DNA of 5,398 nucleotides from Thiobacillus sp. (GTDB lineage Bacteria > Pseudomonadota > Gammaproteobacteria > Burkholderiales > Thiobacillaceae). Below the pieces are notes generated by a model. That model was not told the DNA's origin, made no database searches, and saw nothing but the letters and a program-made list of their open reading frames with translations. Shown piece after piece: positions 1-4,765 of this stretch; position 1 is the first letter of the stretch, and each line of letters opens with the position of its first letter. The stretch lies in the NCBI GenBank assembly GCA_024710445.1, contig JANJUT010000245.1:1-5398 (forward strand), given 5' to 3'. Both the position numbers and the translations under genes were made by a program.

Positions 1-837
1 CTCGCCGCTGCTGGCGCGGCCGAGTTCCGGGCGCTCTTCCAGGATTTCGTCCAGCAGCACGCGATAGTGCGCAGTGATGTTCTTGACATAGGCCATGTCC
101 TTGTAGCGGCCTTCGATCTTGAAGCTGCGCACACCGGCGTCGATCAGGGCTTCGAGGTTGTCGCTCTGGTTGTTGTCCTTCATCGACAGCACGTGCTTGT
201 CGTGCGCGACCACCCTGCCCTCCATATCGGTCACCTGATATGGCAGGCGGCAGGCCTGCGAGCAATCGCCGCGGTTGGCGCTGCGCCCGGTATGGGCGTG
301 GCTGATGTAGCACTGGCCGCTGTAGGCCACGCACAGCGCGCCGTGGACGAAGAATTCCAGTGTGGTCTCGGGCCGGGTGGCGGCACGGATGGCGGCGATC
401 TGGCCAAGGTCGAGTTCGCGCGCCAGCACGATCTGGGAAAGCCCCACATCCTGCAGGAAACGGGCCTTTTCCGGGGTGCGGATATCGGTCTGGGTGCTGG
501 CGTGCAACTGGATCGGCGGCAGGTCGAGTTCCAGCAGGCCCATGTCCTGGATGATCAGCGCATCGATCCCGGCTTCGTAAAGCTGCCAGATCTGCCGGCG
601 CGCCGGTTCCAGTTCGTCGTCGCGCAGGATGGTGTTGAGGGTGGCGAATACCCGCGCATTGAAGCGGTGCGCATGCGCCACCAGCCGTGCGATATCGGCT
701 ATTTCGTTGGTTGCCGCCGCGCGCGCGCCAAACGATGGCCCGCCGATATACACCGCATCGGCGCCGTGGTTGATGGCTTCGATGCCGATATCGGCATCGC
801 GCGCAGGCGCGAGCAGTTCAAGTTGATGGGGTTCCAC
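1..837 (-). CDS. rlhA: U32 family protein, RlhA-type 23S rRNA C2501 hydroxylation protein (3' end outside window)
   Basis: The first 279 codons of a U32 ('peptidase U32') protein; the gene continues past the left edge. It closely resembles what I recall of E. coli RlhA (YdcP), a protein of about 650-670 residues needed for 5-hydroxycytidine at C2501 of 23S rRNA. Visible hallmarks are ELLAPARDADIGIEA near the N-terminus (7-21), HGADAVYIGGP (about 23-33), LHASTQTDIRT (about 132-142), HGALCVAYSGQCYISHA (165-181), RSANRGDCSQACRLPY (185-200) and SFKIEGRYKDMAYVKNITAHY before the edge. Cys169, 176, 192 and 196 fall in the region where U32 proteins such as UbiU bind an iron-sulfur cluster. The frame has no ATG near its start. 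GTG at 837 is chosen because GGAA lies about 8 bases upstream and the protein then begins just before the conserved ELL-PARDAD block; an in-frame TAG lies a short way upstream. It begins 34 bases after the upstream yceI-like stop, so cotranscription is possible although the functions look unrelated. Confidence 0.93.
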   Translation of the reverse strand, partial: MEPHQLELLAPARDADIGIEAINHGADAVYIGGPSFGARAAATNEIADIARLVAHAHRFNARVFATLNTILRDDELEPARRQIWQLYEAGIDALIIQDMGLLELDLPPIQLHASTQTDIRTPEKARFLQDVGLSQIVLARELDLGQIAAIRAATRPETTLEFFVHGALCVAYSGQCYISHAHTGRSANRGDCSQACRLPYQVTDMEGRVVAHDKHVLSMKDNNQSDNLEALIDAGVRSFKIEGRYKDMAYVKNITAHYRVLLDEILEERPELGRASSGE

Positions 838-871
838 GGGTGGCGTTCCGGACAGCAAAACGCCATTCTAC

Positions 872-1474
872 TTACTTGCCGATATCCCGGCTCGCCAACT
901 GGATGAGGGATGACATCTTGACCGCCTTGATGGCCATGTTCAGCGTGATCTCGTTGCTGGCGAGGAAGGCGAATTTGCCCATGTTGAAATCCGAGCGCTT
1001 GACGGTCACCGTTGCCTGGGCGCCACATGACTCCACCTTGTAGACCGGATCCTGCGTGCACTGAAAACCGCTGATGGCCAGTGTGACCGGCTGGGTCACC
1101 CCCTTGATCGTCAGTTCGCCTGCCATGCTGCTTTCCTCATCATCCAATACGGCCTTGCTGGACTTGAAGGTGATGGTCGGGTGATTGGCGGCGTCGAAGA
1201 ATGAAGCGCTTTGCAGGTGGTGGTTAAAGACCCGGTGGCCCGTATTCACCGAGCTGGCATCGATGTTCACTTCAGCCGTCCCGGTCCTGGAAACGGGATC
1301 GAACACCACCTTGCCGCTGACCTTGTCGAACCTATGGGTCTGGCTGGATCCGCCCAGAGAGTTGAAGCTGAACTGCGAAGAGGTCTGGCTGTTATCGATG
1401 ACGTAGATTTCGGGGGCGGCGTGTGCAAAAGCGGAAAATGCAACAAGCACGGTCAGCAAGGCCAGTCGTTTCAT
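872..1474 (-). CDS. YceI-family periplasmic protein, third paralogue (200 aa)
   Basis: A secreted YceI-like protein. Residues 1-19 form a Sec signal peptide (MKRLALL... AFAHA, cleavage likely before APEIY). The mature part carries the family pattern: IDNSQT, QTHRFDKVSGKVVFD (45-59), IDASSVNTG (71-79), FF-AA--PTITFKS (92-105), GELTIKGVTQPVTL (119-132) and SDFNMGK (161-167). YceI proteins are eight-stranded lipocalin-like barrels; characterised members bind polyisoprenoid or quinone-type lipids, and the ligand here is unknown. Cys139 and Cys150 (C-x10-C) flank a loop that lacks cysteines in E. coli YceI and could form a disulfide in the periplasm. About half the residues match the YceI-like protein at 1864-2445 by eye, so the two are probably tandem duplicates; this copy has a 13-residue polar tail. 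The start is well supported by AAGGAG (1481-1486), six bases before ATG. That site is partly buried in a predicted hairpin. It is separated from the upstream yceI-like gene by 389 bases and may have its own promoter. Confidence 0.93.
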   Translation of the reverse strand: MKRLALLTVLVAFSAFAHAAPEIYVIDNSQTSSQFSFNSLGGSSQTHRFDKVSGKVVFDPVSRTGTAEVNIDASSVNTGHRVFNHHLQSASFFDAANHPTITFKSSKAVLDDEESSMAGELTIKGVTQPVTLAISGFQCTQDPVYKVESCGAQATVTVKRSDFNMGKFAFLASNEITLNMAIKAVKMSSLIQLASRDIGK

Positions 1475-1476
1475 TC

Positions 1477-1501
1477 GGTGCTCCTTATGTGAGTGAGCAC
1501 C
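1477..1501 (-). promoter_or_regulatory. Hairpin overlapping the ribosome binding site of the third yceI-like gene
   Basis: In the minus-strand mRNA, GGTGCTC (1501-1495) can pair with GAGCACC (1483-1477) across an 11-base loop: a perfect 7-bp stem. The AAGGAG site (1486-1481) has its GAG inside the stem and its AAG in the loop; the ATG follows three bases after the stem. Such a fold would reduce ribosome access and could respond to temperature, a protein or other conditions. The pairing is seen directly; any regulatory role is inference. Confidence 0.45.
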
Positions 1502-1596
1502 CGGACATTGTTCGCTGGCGACTACCGGGCCAGGCTGATCCTGAGTGCTGCTTGCCCTGACGGGCTGTGCTCAATCACTTGCAACAGCTATGCCAC

Positions 1597-1620
1597 CCTG
1601 CCTGATCCAGGCAGGCTTTT
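1597..1620 (+). terminator. Hairpin plus short T run (weak terminator candidate, or 5' stem-loop of the minus transcript)
   Basis: CCTGCCT (1597-1603) pairs perfectly with AGGCAGG (1609-1615) around a 5-base loop and is followed on the plus strand by CTTTT (1616-1620). It has the shape of a short intrinsic terminator, yet no plus-strand gene precedes it. On the minus strand there is no T run. If the tentative promoter at 1629-1660 is real, this stem would lie within the first 30 bases of the third yceI-like transcript, where stem-loops can stabilise mRNA. Confidence 0.25.
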
Positions 1621-1628
1621 CACACGTC

Positions 1629-1660
1629 CTTATAAATCAATCAGTTACAGTCACTACCAA
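1629..1660 (-). promoter_or_regulatory. Tentative promoter for the third yceI-like gene and rlhA
   Basis: TATAAG (minus strand, 1634-1629) matches five of six -10 positions. The only -35-like element is TTGGTA with a 20-base spacer, longer than the optimal 17. A transcript starting near 1622 would have a leader of about 150 bases. This is weak evidence, offered because the gap and hairpins upstream make independent transcription plausible. Confidence 0.22.
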
Positions 1661-1808
1661 TTCTGAAGCTGGCATGGCTCCTACTTTTGCTGACGGAAAT
1701 CCAACAGGCAGCGTCGAACTGCCGAGCTTTCAGCAACCGGCACGGCTGCTGCGAATGTTTCTCGACGGGGTAGCTGCCAAACCAACTTACAGGGAACAGG
1801 GATATGGC

Positions 1809-1838
1809 CTTTCCCGGCAGGATTGCCTGCCGGGAAAG
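1809..1838. repeat. Perfect 13-bp inverted repeat downstream of the second yceI-like gene
   Basis: CTTTCCCGGCAGG (1809-1821) and CCTGCCGGGAAAG (1826-1838) are exact reverse complements around the 4-base loop ATTG. The GC-rich hairpin begins 25 bases after the stop of the second yceI-like gene, where a terminator would be expected. Neither strand has a following T run, so it is not a textbook intrinsic terminator. It may be an RNA-stabilising 3' stem, a partial terminator or a dispersed palindromic repeat. Confidence 0.6.
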
Positions 1839-1865
1839 CCGGATAGATCTTGCCGGATAGATCTT
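1838..1865. repeat. Two exact tandem copies of a 14-base unit
   Basis: The unit GCCGGATAGATCTT occurs at 1838-1851 and again at 1852-1865 without any mismatch. The right copy includes two bases of the TAA stop codon of the second yceI-like gene (1864-1866), and the left copy begins on the last base of the 13-bp hairpin arm. The lack of mismatches suggests a recent local duplication, for example by slippage. Confidence 0.8.
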
Positions 1866-2445
1866 ATTGCGTGGTGGCGGGTGCCTTGAATGCCTCGATC
1901 GCCAGGGACAGCGTGATCTCGTCGCTGACGTAAGGCACATTCTTGCCCATGTTGAAATCGGAGCGCTTGACCTCGGCCGTCGCATTGGCGCCGCATGCTT
2001 CCACCTTCAGCATCGGGTGCGGCATGCACTTGAAGTGGCTAATGGTCAGCGTCACCGGTTTGGTCACCCCCTTGATGGTGAGATCGCCCGTCAGGCTCAC
2101 AGGCTGATCGCCCTTGAACGCCATCTTGTCGGACTTGAAGGTGATCGTCGGGTATTTGGCGGTATGGAAATAATCCTCGGCCTGGATGTGCTCGTCGAAC
2201 AGGGCAAAACCGGTATTGACCGACGCAACGTCGATGCTGACATCAGCCGAGCCGGTCTGGGCCGCGCGGTCGATCACCACCTTGCCGCTGGTTTTGTCGA
2301 ACTTGTGGGTCTGCTTGGAAAACCCGAAGTGGCTATAGGTGAAATGTGGATAGGTATGGCTGTTGTCGATCTTGAAGGTGACAGGCTCGGCCTGGGCAAA
2401 AGCAGAAAAAACAAGCAGGGCAGACAGCGTGGCAAGACGTTTCAT
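1864..2445 (-). CDS. YceI-family periplasmic protein, second paralogue (193 aa)
   Basis: A secreted YceI-like barrel protein. The signal peptide is residues 1-19 (MKRLATLSALLVFSAFAQA, cut before EPV). Family motifs are IDNSHT, QTHKFDKTSGKVVID (45-59), IDVASVNTG (71-79), YF-TAKYPTITFKS (92-105), LTIKGVTKPVTL (122-133) and SDFNMGK (162-168). Cys140 and Cys151 form the same C-x10-C pair as in the paralogue at 872-1474. ATG at 2445 is chosen over in-frame codons further upstream because it begins the signal peptide and is preceded by AGGAG (2451-2455) at a 5-base spacing; the longer reading would overlap the preceding gene and hide the signal peptide. It starts 29 bases after the first yceI-like stop, with no promoter visible between, so it is probably the last gene of the marR operon. 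By family analogy it may bind or carry an isoprenoid or quinone lipid in the periplasm; the ligand is not shown by the sequence. Confidence 0.94.
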   Translation of the reverse strand: MKRLATLSALLVFSAFAQAEPVTFKIDNSHTYPHFTYSHFGFSKQTHKFDKTSGKVVIDRAAQTGSADVSIDVASVNTGFALFDEHIQAEDYFHTAKYPTITFKSDKMAFKGDQPVSLTGDLTIKGVTKPVTLTISHFKCMPHPMLKVEACGANATAEVKRSDFNMGKNVPYVSDEITLSLAIEAFKAPATTQ

Positions 2446-2474
2446 GTGAACTCCTGAGGGTAATGAACAACGGG

Positions 2475-3041
2475 TTATTTGCCGCTGGCGGCAATACGGA
2501 AGGTGACCTGGACTTCGTTGGCGACCGTGGCAACATCGGCCCACATACCTTCGCCGATGCCGAAATCCAGACGCTTGAGAATGAAGGCGCCGTCAAAGGT
2601 GGCTGCGGCTTTTCCGGGTTTGAAGGTCACCGGCACGATCATCTCGCGGCTGCGGCCCTTGAGCGTGAGCGTGCCGCGCATCTCGTAGCGGTTGCCGCCA
2701 AGCGCACGGATCCGGCTGGAGACGAACTTCGCGCTCGGGTACGCGCTGCGATTGAACCACAGCCGGCCGGCGGACTCCTCGTCGGCCTCGGACGAGCCGG
2801 CATCGATGCTCGCGAGATCGATATCGATCTGCGCGCGACCGGCCTCGGGCCTGGCCGGATCGAAAGCCATCTGCACGGCAAAGCGCTTGAACCCGCCCTT
2901 GATCGGCACCCCCATCTGGCTGAATTCGAAACCGATTGTGCTTTGCCCGGGCAGCACCGTGCGGTATTCCCCCGCACCCGCAGCAGGCGACGCCAGCACG
3001 GCCAGCAGGGCCAGCGCGTTGAATATGCGTTTCATGCTCAT
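2475..3041 (-). CDS. YceI-family periplasmic protein, first paralogue, paired with cytochrome b561 (188 aa)
   Basis: A YceI-like protein more divergent than the other two. Residues 1-23 look like a Sec signal peptide (MKRIFNALALLAVLASPAAGA, cut before GEYRTV). The mature part has the family pattern: GQSTIGFEFSQMGVPIKGGF (32-51), AQIDIDLASIDAG, WFNRSAYPSAKFVS, GTLTLKGRSREMIVPVTF and the late block LDFGIGEGMWADVATVANEV. It lacks the C-x10-C pair. The ATG at 3041 overlaps the b561 stop as ATGA, which implies translational coupling; GGGG (3047-3050) within an A-rich stretch gives a site 5 bases upstream. A second in-frame ATG at 3035 would give the same mature protein. E. coli also places yceI beside a b561-type gene (yceJ), so this order is a known partnership. 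The likely role is lipid or quinone binding in the periplasm linked to the membrane cytochrome; this is inferred from family and context. Confidence 0.93.
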   Translation of the reverse strand: MSMKRIFNALALLAVLASPAAGAGEYRTVLPGQSTIGFEFSQMGVPIKGGFKRFAVQMAFDPARPEAGRAQIDIDLASIDAGSSEADEESAGRLWFNRSAYPSAKFVSSRIRALGGNRYEMRGTLTLKGRSREMIVPVTFKPGKAAATFDGAFILKRLDFGIGEGMWADVATVANEVQVTFRIAASGK

Positions 3042-3586
3042 GGCTGCCCCTTTTTGCTGAGGCTCATGCGCTGCATGAAAGGCTGGCGTTCGATGAAATG
3101 GTGTTTGAGTGCGGCAGCCACGTGCAGAAAGACCAGGACCAGCAAGCTGAAGTTCAGAGCCTGATGCACCCCGGCGAGCAATTCACCCAATGCCTTGTCC
3201 TTGCCGACCAGGTCGGGCAAGGGCAGCACGCCGAACCATACGGTCTGAAAGCCTTTGGCCGAACTCATCAGCCAGCCCGACAGCGGGATCGCAAGAATCA
3301 GCACATAGAGCAGGCCATGCACGATATGCGTCACCCGGTGCTGCCACTGGGCCATGCTGGCCGGCAAGGCAGGCGGCGTATAGGTTGTCCGCCACATCAC
3401 CCGCGCCGCCGCCAGCATCAGGATCGTGATGCCGATCCACTTGTGATAGCTGTAGAGCTTGAGCTTGTCGGGCGATGCCGGCAGCTCGTGCATGTACACG
3501 CCAAGCGGAAACGCCACAAAGATCAGCAGGGCCACCAGCCAGTGCAAGACGACGGCCGGGGTCGGGTAACGCAGTGCTGTGCTCAT
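3038..3586 (-). CDS. Cytochrome b561 family membrane protein (182 aa)
   Basis: A four-helix di-heme b-type cytochrome of the bacterial CybB/YceJ type. Predicted membrane segments are about 12-31 (VVLHWLVALLIFVAFPLGVY), 50-66, 88-107 (IVHGLLYVLILAIPLSGWLM) and 143-161. Histidines at 15 (in VLHW), 48 (in YSYHKWIG), 141 (in AGVHQALNF) and 155 (in FLHVAAALKHHF) occupy the places of the heme ligands in E. coli CybB. The C-terminal end is basic, which suggests it lies in the cytosol. Length is normal for the family. The start at 3586 overlaps the marR stop as ATGA and is preceded by AAGGAG (3592-3597) 5 bases upstream; its own stop overlaps the next yceI-like start in the same way. CybB itself oxidises ubiquinol and can pass electrons to superoxide; the donor and acceptor here are unknown. 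Position in the operon suggests it works with the exported YceI proteins and is controlled by the MarR protein. Confidence 0.95.
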   Translation of the reverse strand: MSTALRYPTPAVVLHWLVALLIFVAFPLGVYMHELPASPDKLKLYSYHKWIGITILMLAAARVMWRTTYTPPALPASMAQWQHRVTHIVHGLLYVLILAIPLSGWLMSSAKGFQTVWFGVLPLPDLVGKDKALGELLAGVHQALNFSLLVLVFLHVAAALKHHFIERQPFMQRMSLSKKGQP

Positions 3587-4023
3587 ACAGTCTCCTTTTT
3601 AAAAATTTGTTGCAGCGCGCGCAAGGCCGTTTGCCAGCGCGCATGCCCGGCAGCCGGCACGCCGGTGAAGCAGGCATCCATGTAAGCCAGATGCGCCGGG
3701 AATACCCTGGCAAACAGGGCCTCACCCGATTGCGTCAGGCGAATGATCTGACTGCGGCCGTCGCTTTCGTGCGCCACGCGTTCCACCCACCCGCGTGCGG
3801 CCAGCCGGTCGACCACGCCGGTAAGCGTGCCCTTGGTGATGAGCGTCCTGTCGCCTAGCTCGGTGGCGGTCATCCCCGACGTGTTGCCGAGCGTGGCGAT
3901 AATGTCGAATTGCGGCGGCGTCAGCCCCATCTCGCGAATATGGGCGGCAGAATACGCCTCGAAAGTCTGGTAACACTGCACCAGAGCTTGTATGGTTGGA
4001 AGGAATTCGGCTGTTTGCGACAC
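3583..4023 (-). CDS. MarR-family transcriptional regulator (146 aa from GTG)
   Basis: A winged-helix MarR-type repressor. Numbering from GTG at 4023, an N-terminal dimerisation helix (6-30) is followed by GLTPPQFDIIATLGNTSGMT (33-52), the helix-turn-helix with recognition helix ITKGTLTGVVDRLAARG (62-78), the wing around HESDGRSQIIRLT (85-97) and C-terminal dimerisation helices. DGRS is the typical wing signature. Cys17 and Cys118 are widely spaced, somewhat like the redox pair of Xanthomonas OhrR, but the surrounding OhrR motif is absent. An upstream in-frame TTG at 4053 would add ten residues, but it falls inside the likely -10 box and has no ribosome binding site. GTG at 4023 has only a weak GTTGAG (4030-4035) at 6 bases, so the exact start is less certain than the gene itself. 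It is the first gene of the operon, overlaps the b561 start by four bases (ATGA), and has two operator-like dyads over its promoter, which points to autorepression. The ligand or oxidant sensed is unknown. Confidence 0.92.
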   Translation of the reverse strand: MSQTAEFLPTIQALVQCYQTFEAYSAAHIREMGLTPPQFDIIATLGNTSGMTATELGDRTLITKGTLTGVVDRLAARGWVERVAHESDGRSQIIRLTQSGEALFARVFPAHLAYMDACFTGVPAAGHARWQTALRALQQIFKKETV

Positions 4024-4037
4024 GGGATGCTCAACTG

Positions 4038-4051
4038 GTTCTAATGCGAAC
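4038..4051. promoter_or_regulatory. Operator-like dyad 1 at the marR transcription start
   Basis: GTTC-TAATGC-GAAC: an inverted GTTC/GAAC pair with a 6-base spacer. It lies just downstream of the proposed -10 box and covers the expected transcription start (about 4046). It is the left half of a 39-base near-palindrome (4036-4074) with 14 of 16 arm positions matching. MarR-family repressors commonly bind short palindromes next to their own gene; binding here is inferred. Confidence 0.65.
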
Positions 4052-4052
4052 A

Positions 4053-4081
4053 AATTTAGTTCGTGTTAGAACCAAAGTCAA
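4053..4081 (-). promoter_or_regulatory. Sigma-70-type promoter of the marR-b561-yceI-yceI operon
   Basis: On the minus strand, TTGACT (4081-4076) serves as the -35 box (five of six positions match), followed by an exact 17-base spacer and TAAATT (4058-4053) as the -10 box (four of six). Transcription would begin near 4046, leaving a leader of about 20 bases before GTG at 4023. The promoter is interleaved with two operator-like dyads. A weaker plus-strand promoter (TTGCGA 4015-4020, TCTAAT 4040-4045, 19-base spacer) might overlap it and serve the divergent gene, but this is tentative. Confidence 0.65.
4059..4072. promoter_or_regulatory. Operator-like dyad 2 in the marR promoter spacer
   Basis: GTTC-GTGTTA-GAAC, the second copy of the GTTC-N6-GAAC dyad. 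Its centre is 21 bases from that of dyad 1, so two dimers would sit on the same face of the DNA. It fills most of the spacer between the proposed -35 and -10 boxes, where bound repressor would block RNA polymerase. Confidence 0.65.
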
Positions 4082-4160
4082 GTCCGGCAGGCAAATGGCA
4101 AAAATGACTCATCAACATGGCTGCACCAGCACACGCTGAATGATCTGGAGATCAAACGAA

Positions 4161-4625
4161 ATGGCAACGGAAGAAAACAGCAAAACCTATGAAGTGGGGT
4201 TTTCGACAGAACACATGCAGCACATCTTCTATGTAAGCTGCCCGGACGATGCGGAGGCAAAGACCTTTGCCCACGCCGTTTTTCATTATTACGACATACC
4301 AGCCGAATGGGGTGCCAAACGTGGCATCACGGCCATTGCCGTGATCAAGCCGAAAAACTGCGTGCCCGATTTCCTGCATGTCGCCATGCTGGATAAAAAA
4401 GAACTGGCGATGCCGGAAGAAAACGCGGAATCACTCAAGGCCGTCAGGGAACTCTCGCAGCAGATCGTGGAGGCCGAGTGCGTGCCGATGGCCATCTACG
4501 ACGAAGAAAACAAGACCATGACGGTCTACGCGACGAAGAAAGTGGAGGTCGATCCGCAAACCGGTGCAACAAGCGTGGTACTGAATTTCAGCCTGTTTGG
4601 CGGCACCGTGGGCAAAGGCCGTTAA
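4161..4625 (+). CDS. Uncharacterised acidic cytosolic protein (154 aa)
   Basis: I do not recognise this family. The protein has no signal peptide or membrane segment and is net acidic (about 23 Asp/Glu against 15 Lys/Arg). It alternates short strand-like stretches (HIFYVSC 21-27, GITAIAVIK 55-63, FLHVAMLD 71-78, TMTVYATKKVEV 119-130, TSVVLNFSLFGG 137-148) with helix-like ones (DAEAKTFAHAVFHYY 30-44, ENAESLKAVRELSQQIVEAE 87-106), so a small alpha/beta domain is plausible. Three cysteines (27, 67, 107) are spaced exactly 40 residues apart, and Cys67 and Cys107 both sit in a CVP triplet. ATG at 4161 is preferred to the in-frame ATG at 4140 because TGGAG (4146-4150) precedes it by ten bases, while the earlier ATG lacks a site. 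It stands alone, divergent from marR across an intergenic region of about 140 bases that carries the marR operators, so shared control is possible. It converges on the EAL gene. Coding is well supported by frame length, a ribosome site and codon use; the function is unknown. Confidence 0.82.
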   Translation: MATEENSKTYEVGFSTEHMQHIFYVSCPDDAEAKTFAHAVFHYYDIPAEWGAKRGITAIAVIKPKNCVPDFLHVAMLDKKELAMPEENAESLKAVRELSQQIVEAECVPMAIYDEENKTMTVYATKKVEVDPQTGATSVVLNFSLFGGTVGKGR

Positions 4626-4765
4626 TTCCTTGCTGGCATGCGTGCCTGTATGCGGAGTACGGTAATAAGGCATCGATTTTCCGGATGTTCATTCGACCTC
4701 CCGCCCGGTTTCACACAGCCGGGACAAGCCGGTTTTCAATATCACTCAAACTTCATCAGGCCGAA
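4626..4765. other. Convergent intergenic region, 140 bases
   Basis: This lies between two convergent stops, where a bidirectional terminator would be expected. The best hairpin is a 5-bp stem CCCGG (4704-4708) with CCGGG (4719-4723) and a 10-base loop, followed ten bases or so later by GGTTTT. It is too weak to call as a terminator. No gene or other repeat is visible. Confidence 0.5.

Larger units (their letters stand above)
1475..1863. other. 389-base intergenic region between two yceI-like genes
   Basis: No convincing gene. A plus-strand frame from GTG at 1545 runs into the neighbouring gene antisense and has no ribosome binding site, so I treat it as spurious. The region holds, from right to left, part of a 14-base tandem repeat, a 13-bp perfect hairpin, a possible minus-strand promoter near 1629-1660, a 7-bp hairpin followed by CTTTT on the plus strand, and the hairpin at the third yceI-like ribosome binding site. 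It probably separates the marR-b561-yceI-yceI unit from the yceI-rlhA unit. No GTTC-N6-GAAC dyad like those at marR was found in it. Confidence 0.6.

Noticed and set aside
67..906. Long plus-strand frame of 279 codons over the left part of the window
   Set aside because: It is the antisense shadow of the rlhA-type gene, whose minus-strand translation gives clear family motifs; the plus product has no recognisable feature and extends into the neighbouring gene.
1475..1800. A second MarR-type operator in front of the third yceI-like gene
   Set aside because: Single GTTC or GAAC words occur, but no GTTC-N6-GAAC dyad, so there is no sequence support for direct control by the same regulator.
1545..1889. 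Plus-strand frame with a lipoprotein-like beginning (LLALTGCAQS)
   Set aside because: It starts at GTG without a ribosome site, runs through the intergenic hairpin and tandem repeat, and ends antisense to the second yceI-like gene; the lipobox resemblance looks accidental.
1864..2544. Longer 226-residue version of the second yceI-like protein
   Set aside because: The extra 33 residues overlap the coding end of the first yceI-like gene and would hide a clear signal peptide; ATG 2445 has a good AGGAG site.
4140..4160. Upstream ATG at 4140 as start of the uncharacterised gene
   Set aside because: No ribosome binding site precedes it, while TGGAG precedes the ATG at 4161.
4704..4734. CCCGG/CCGGG hairpin as a bidirectional terminator between the convergent genes
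   Set aside because: Only five base pairs with a 10-base loop and no T run directly after the stem; many overlapping CCGG motifs allow competing folds.
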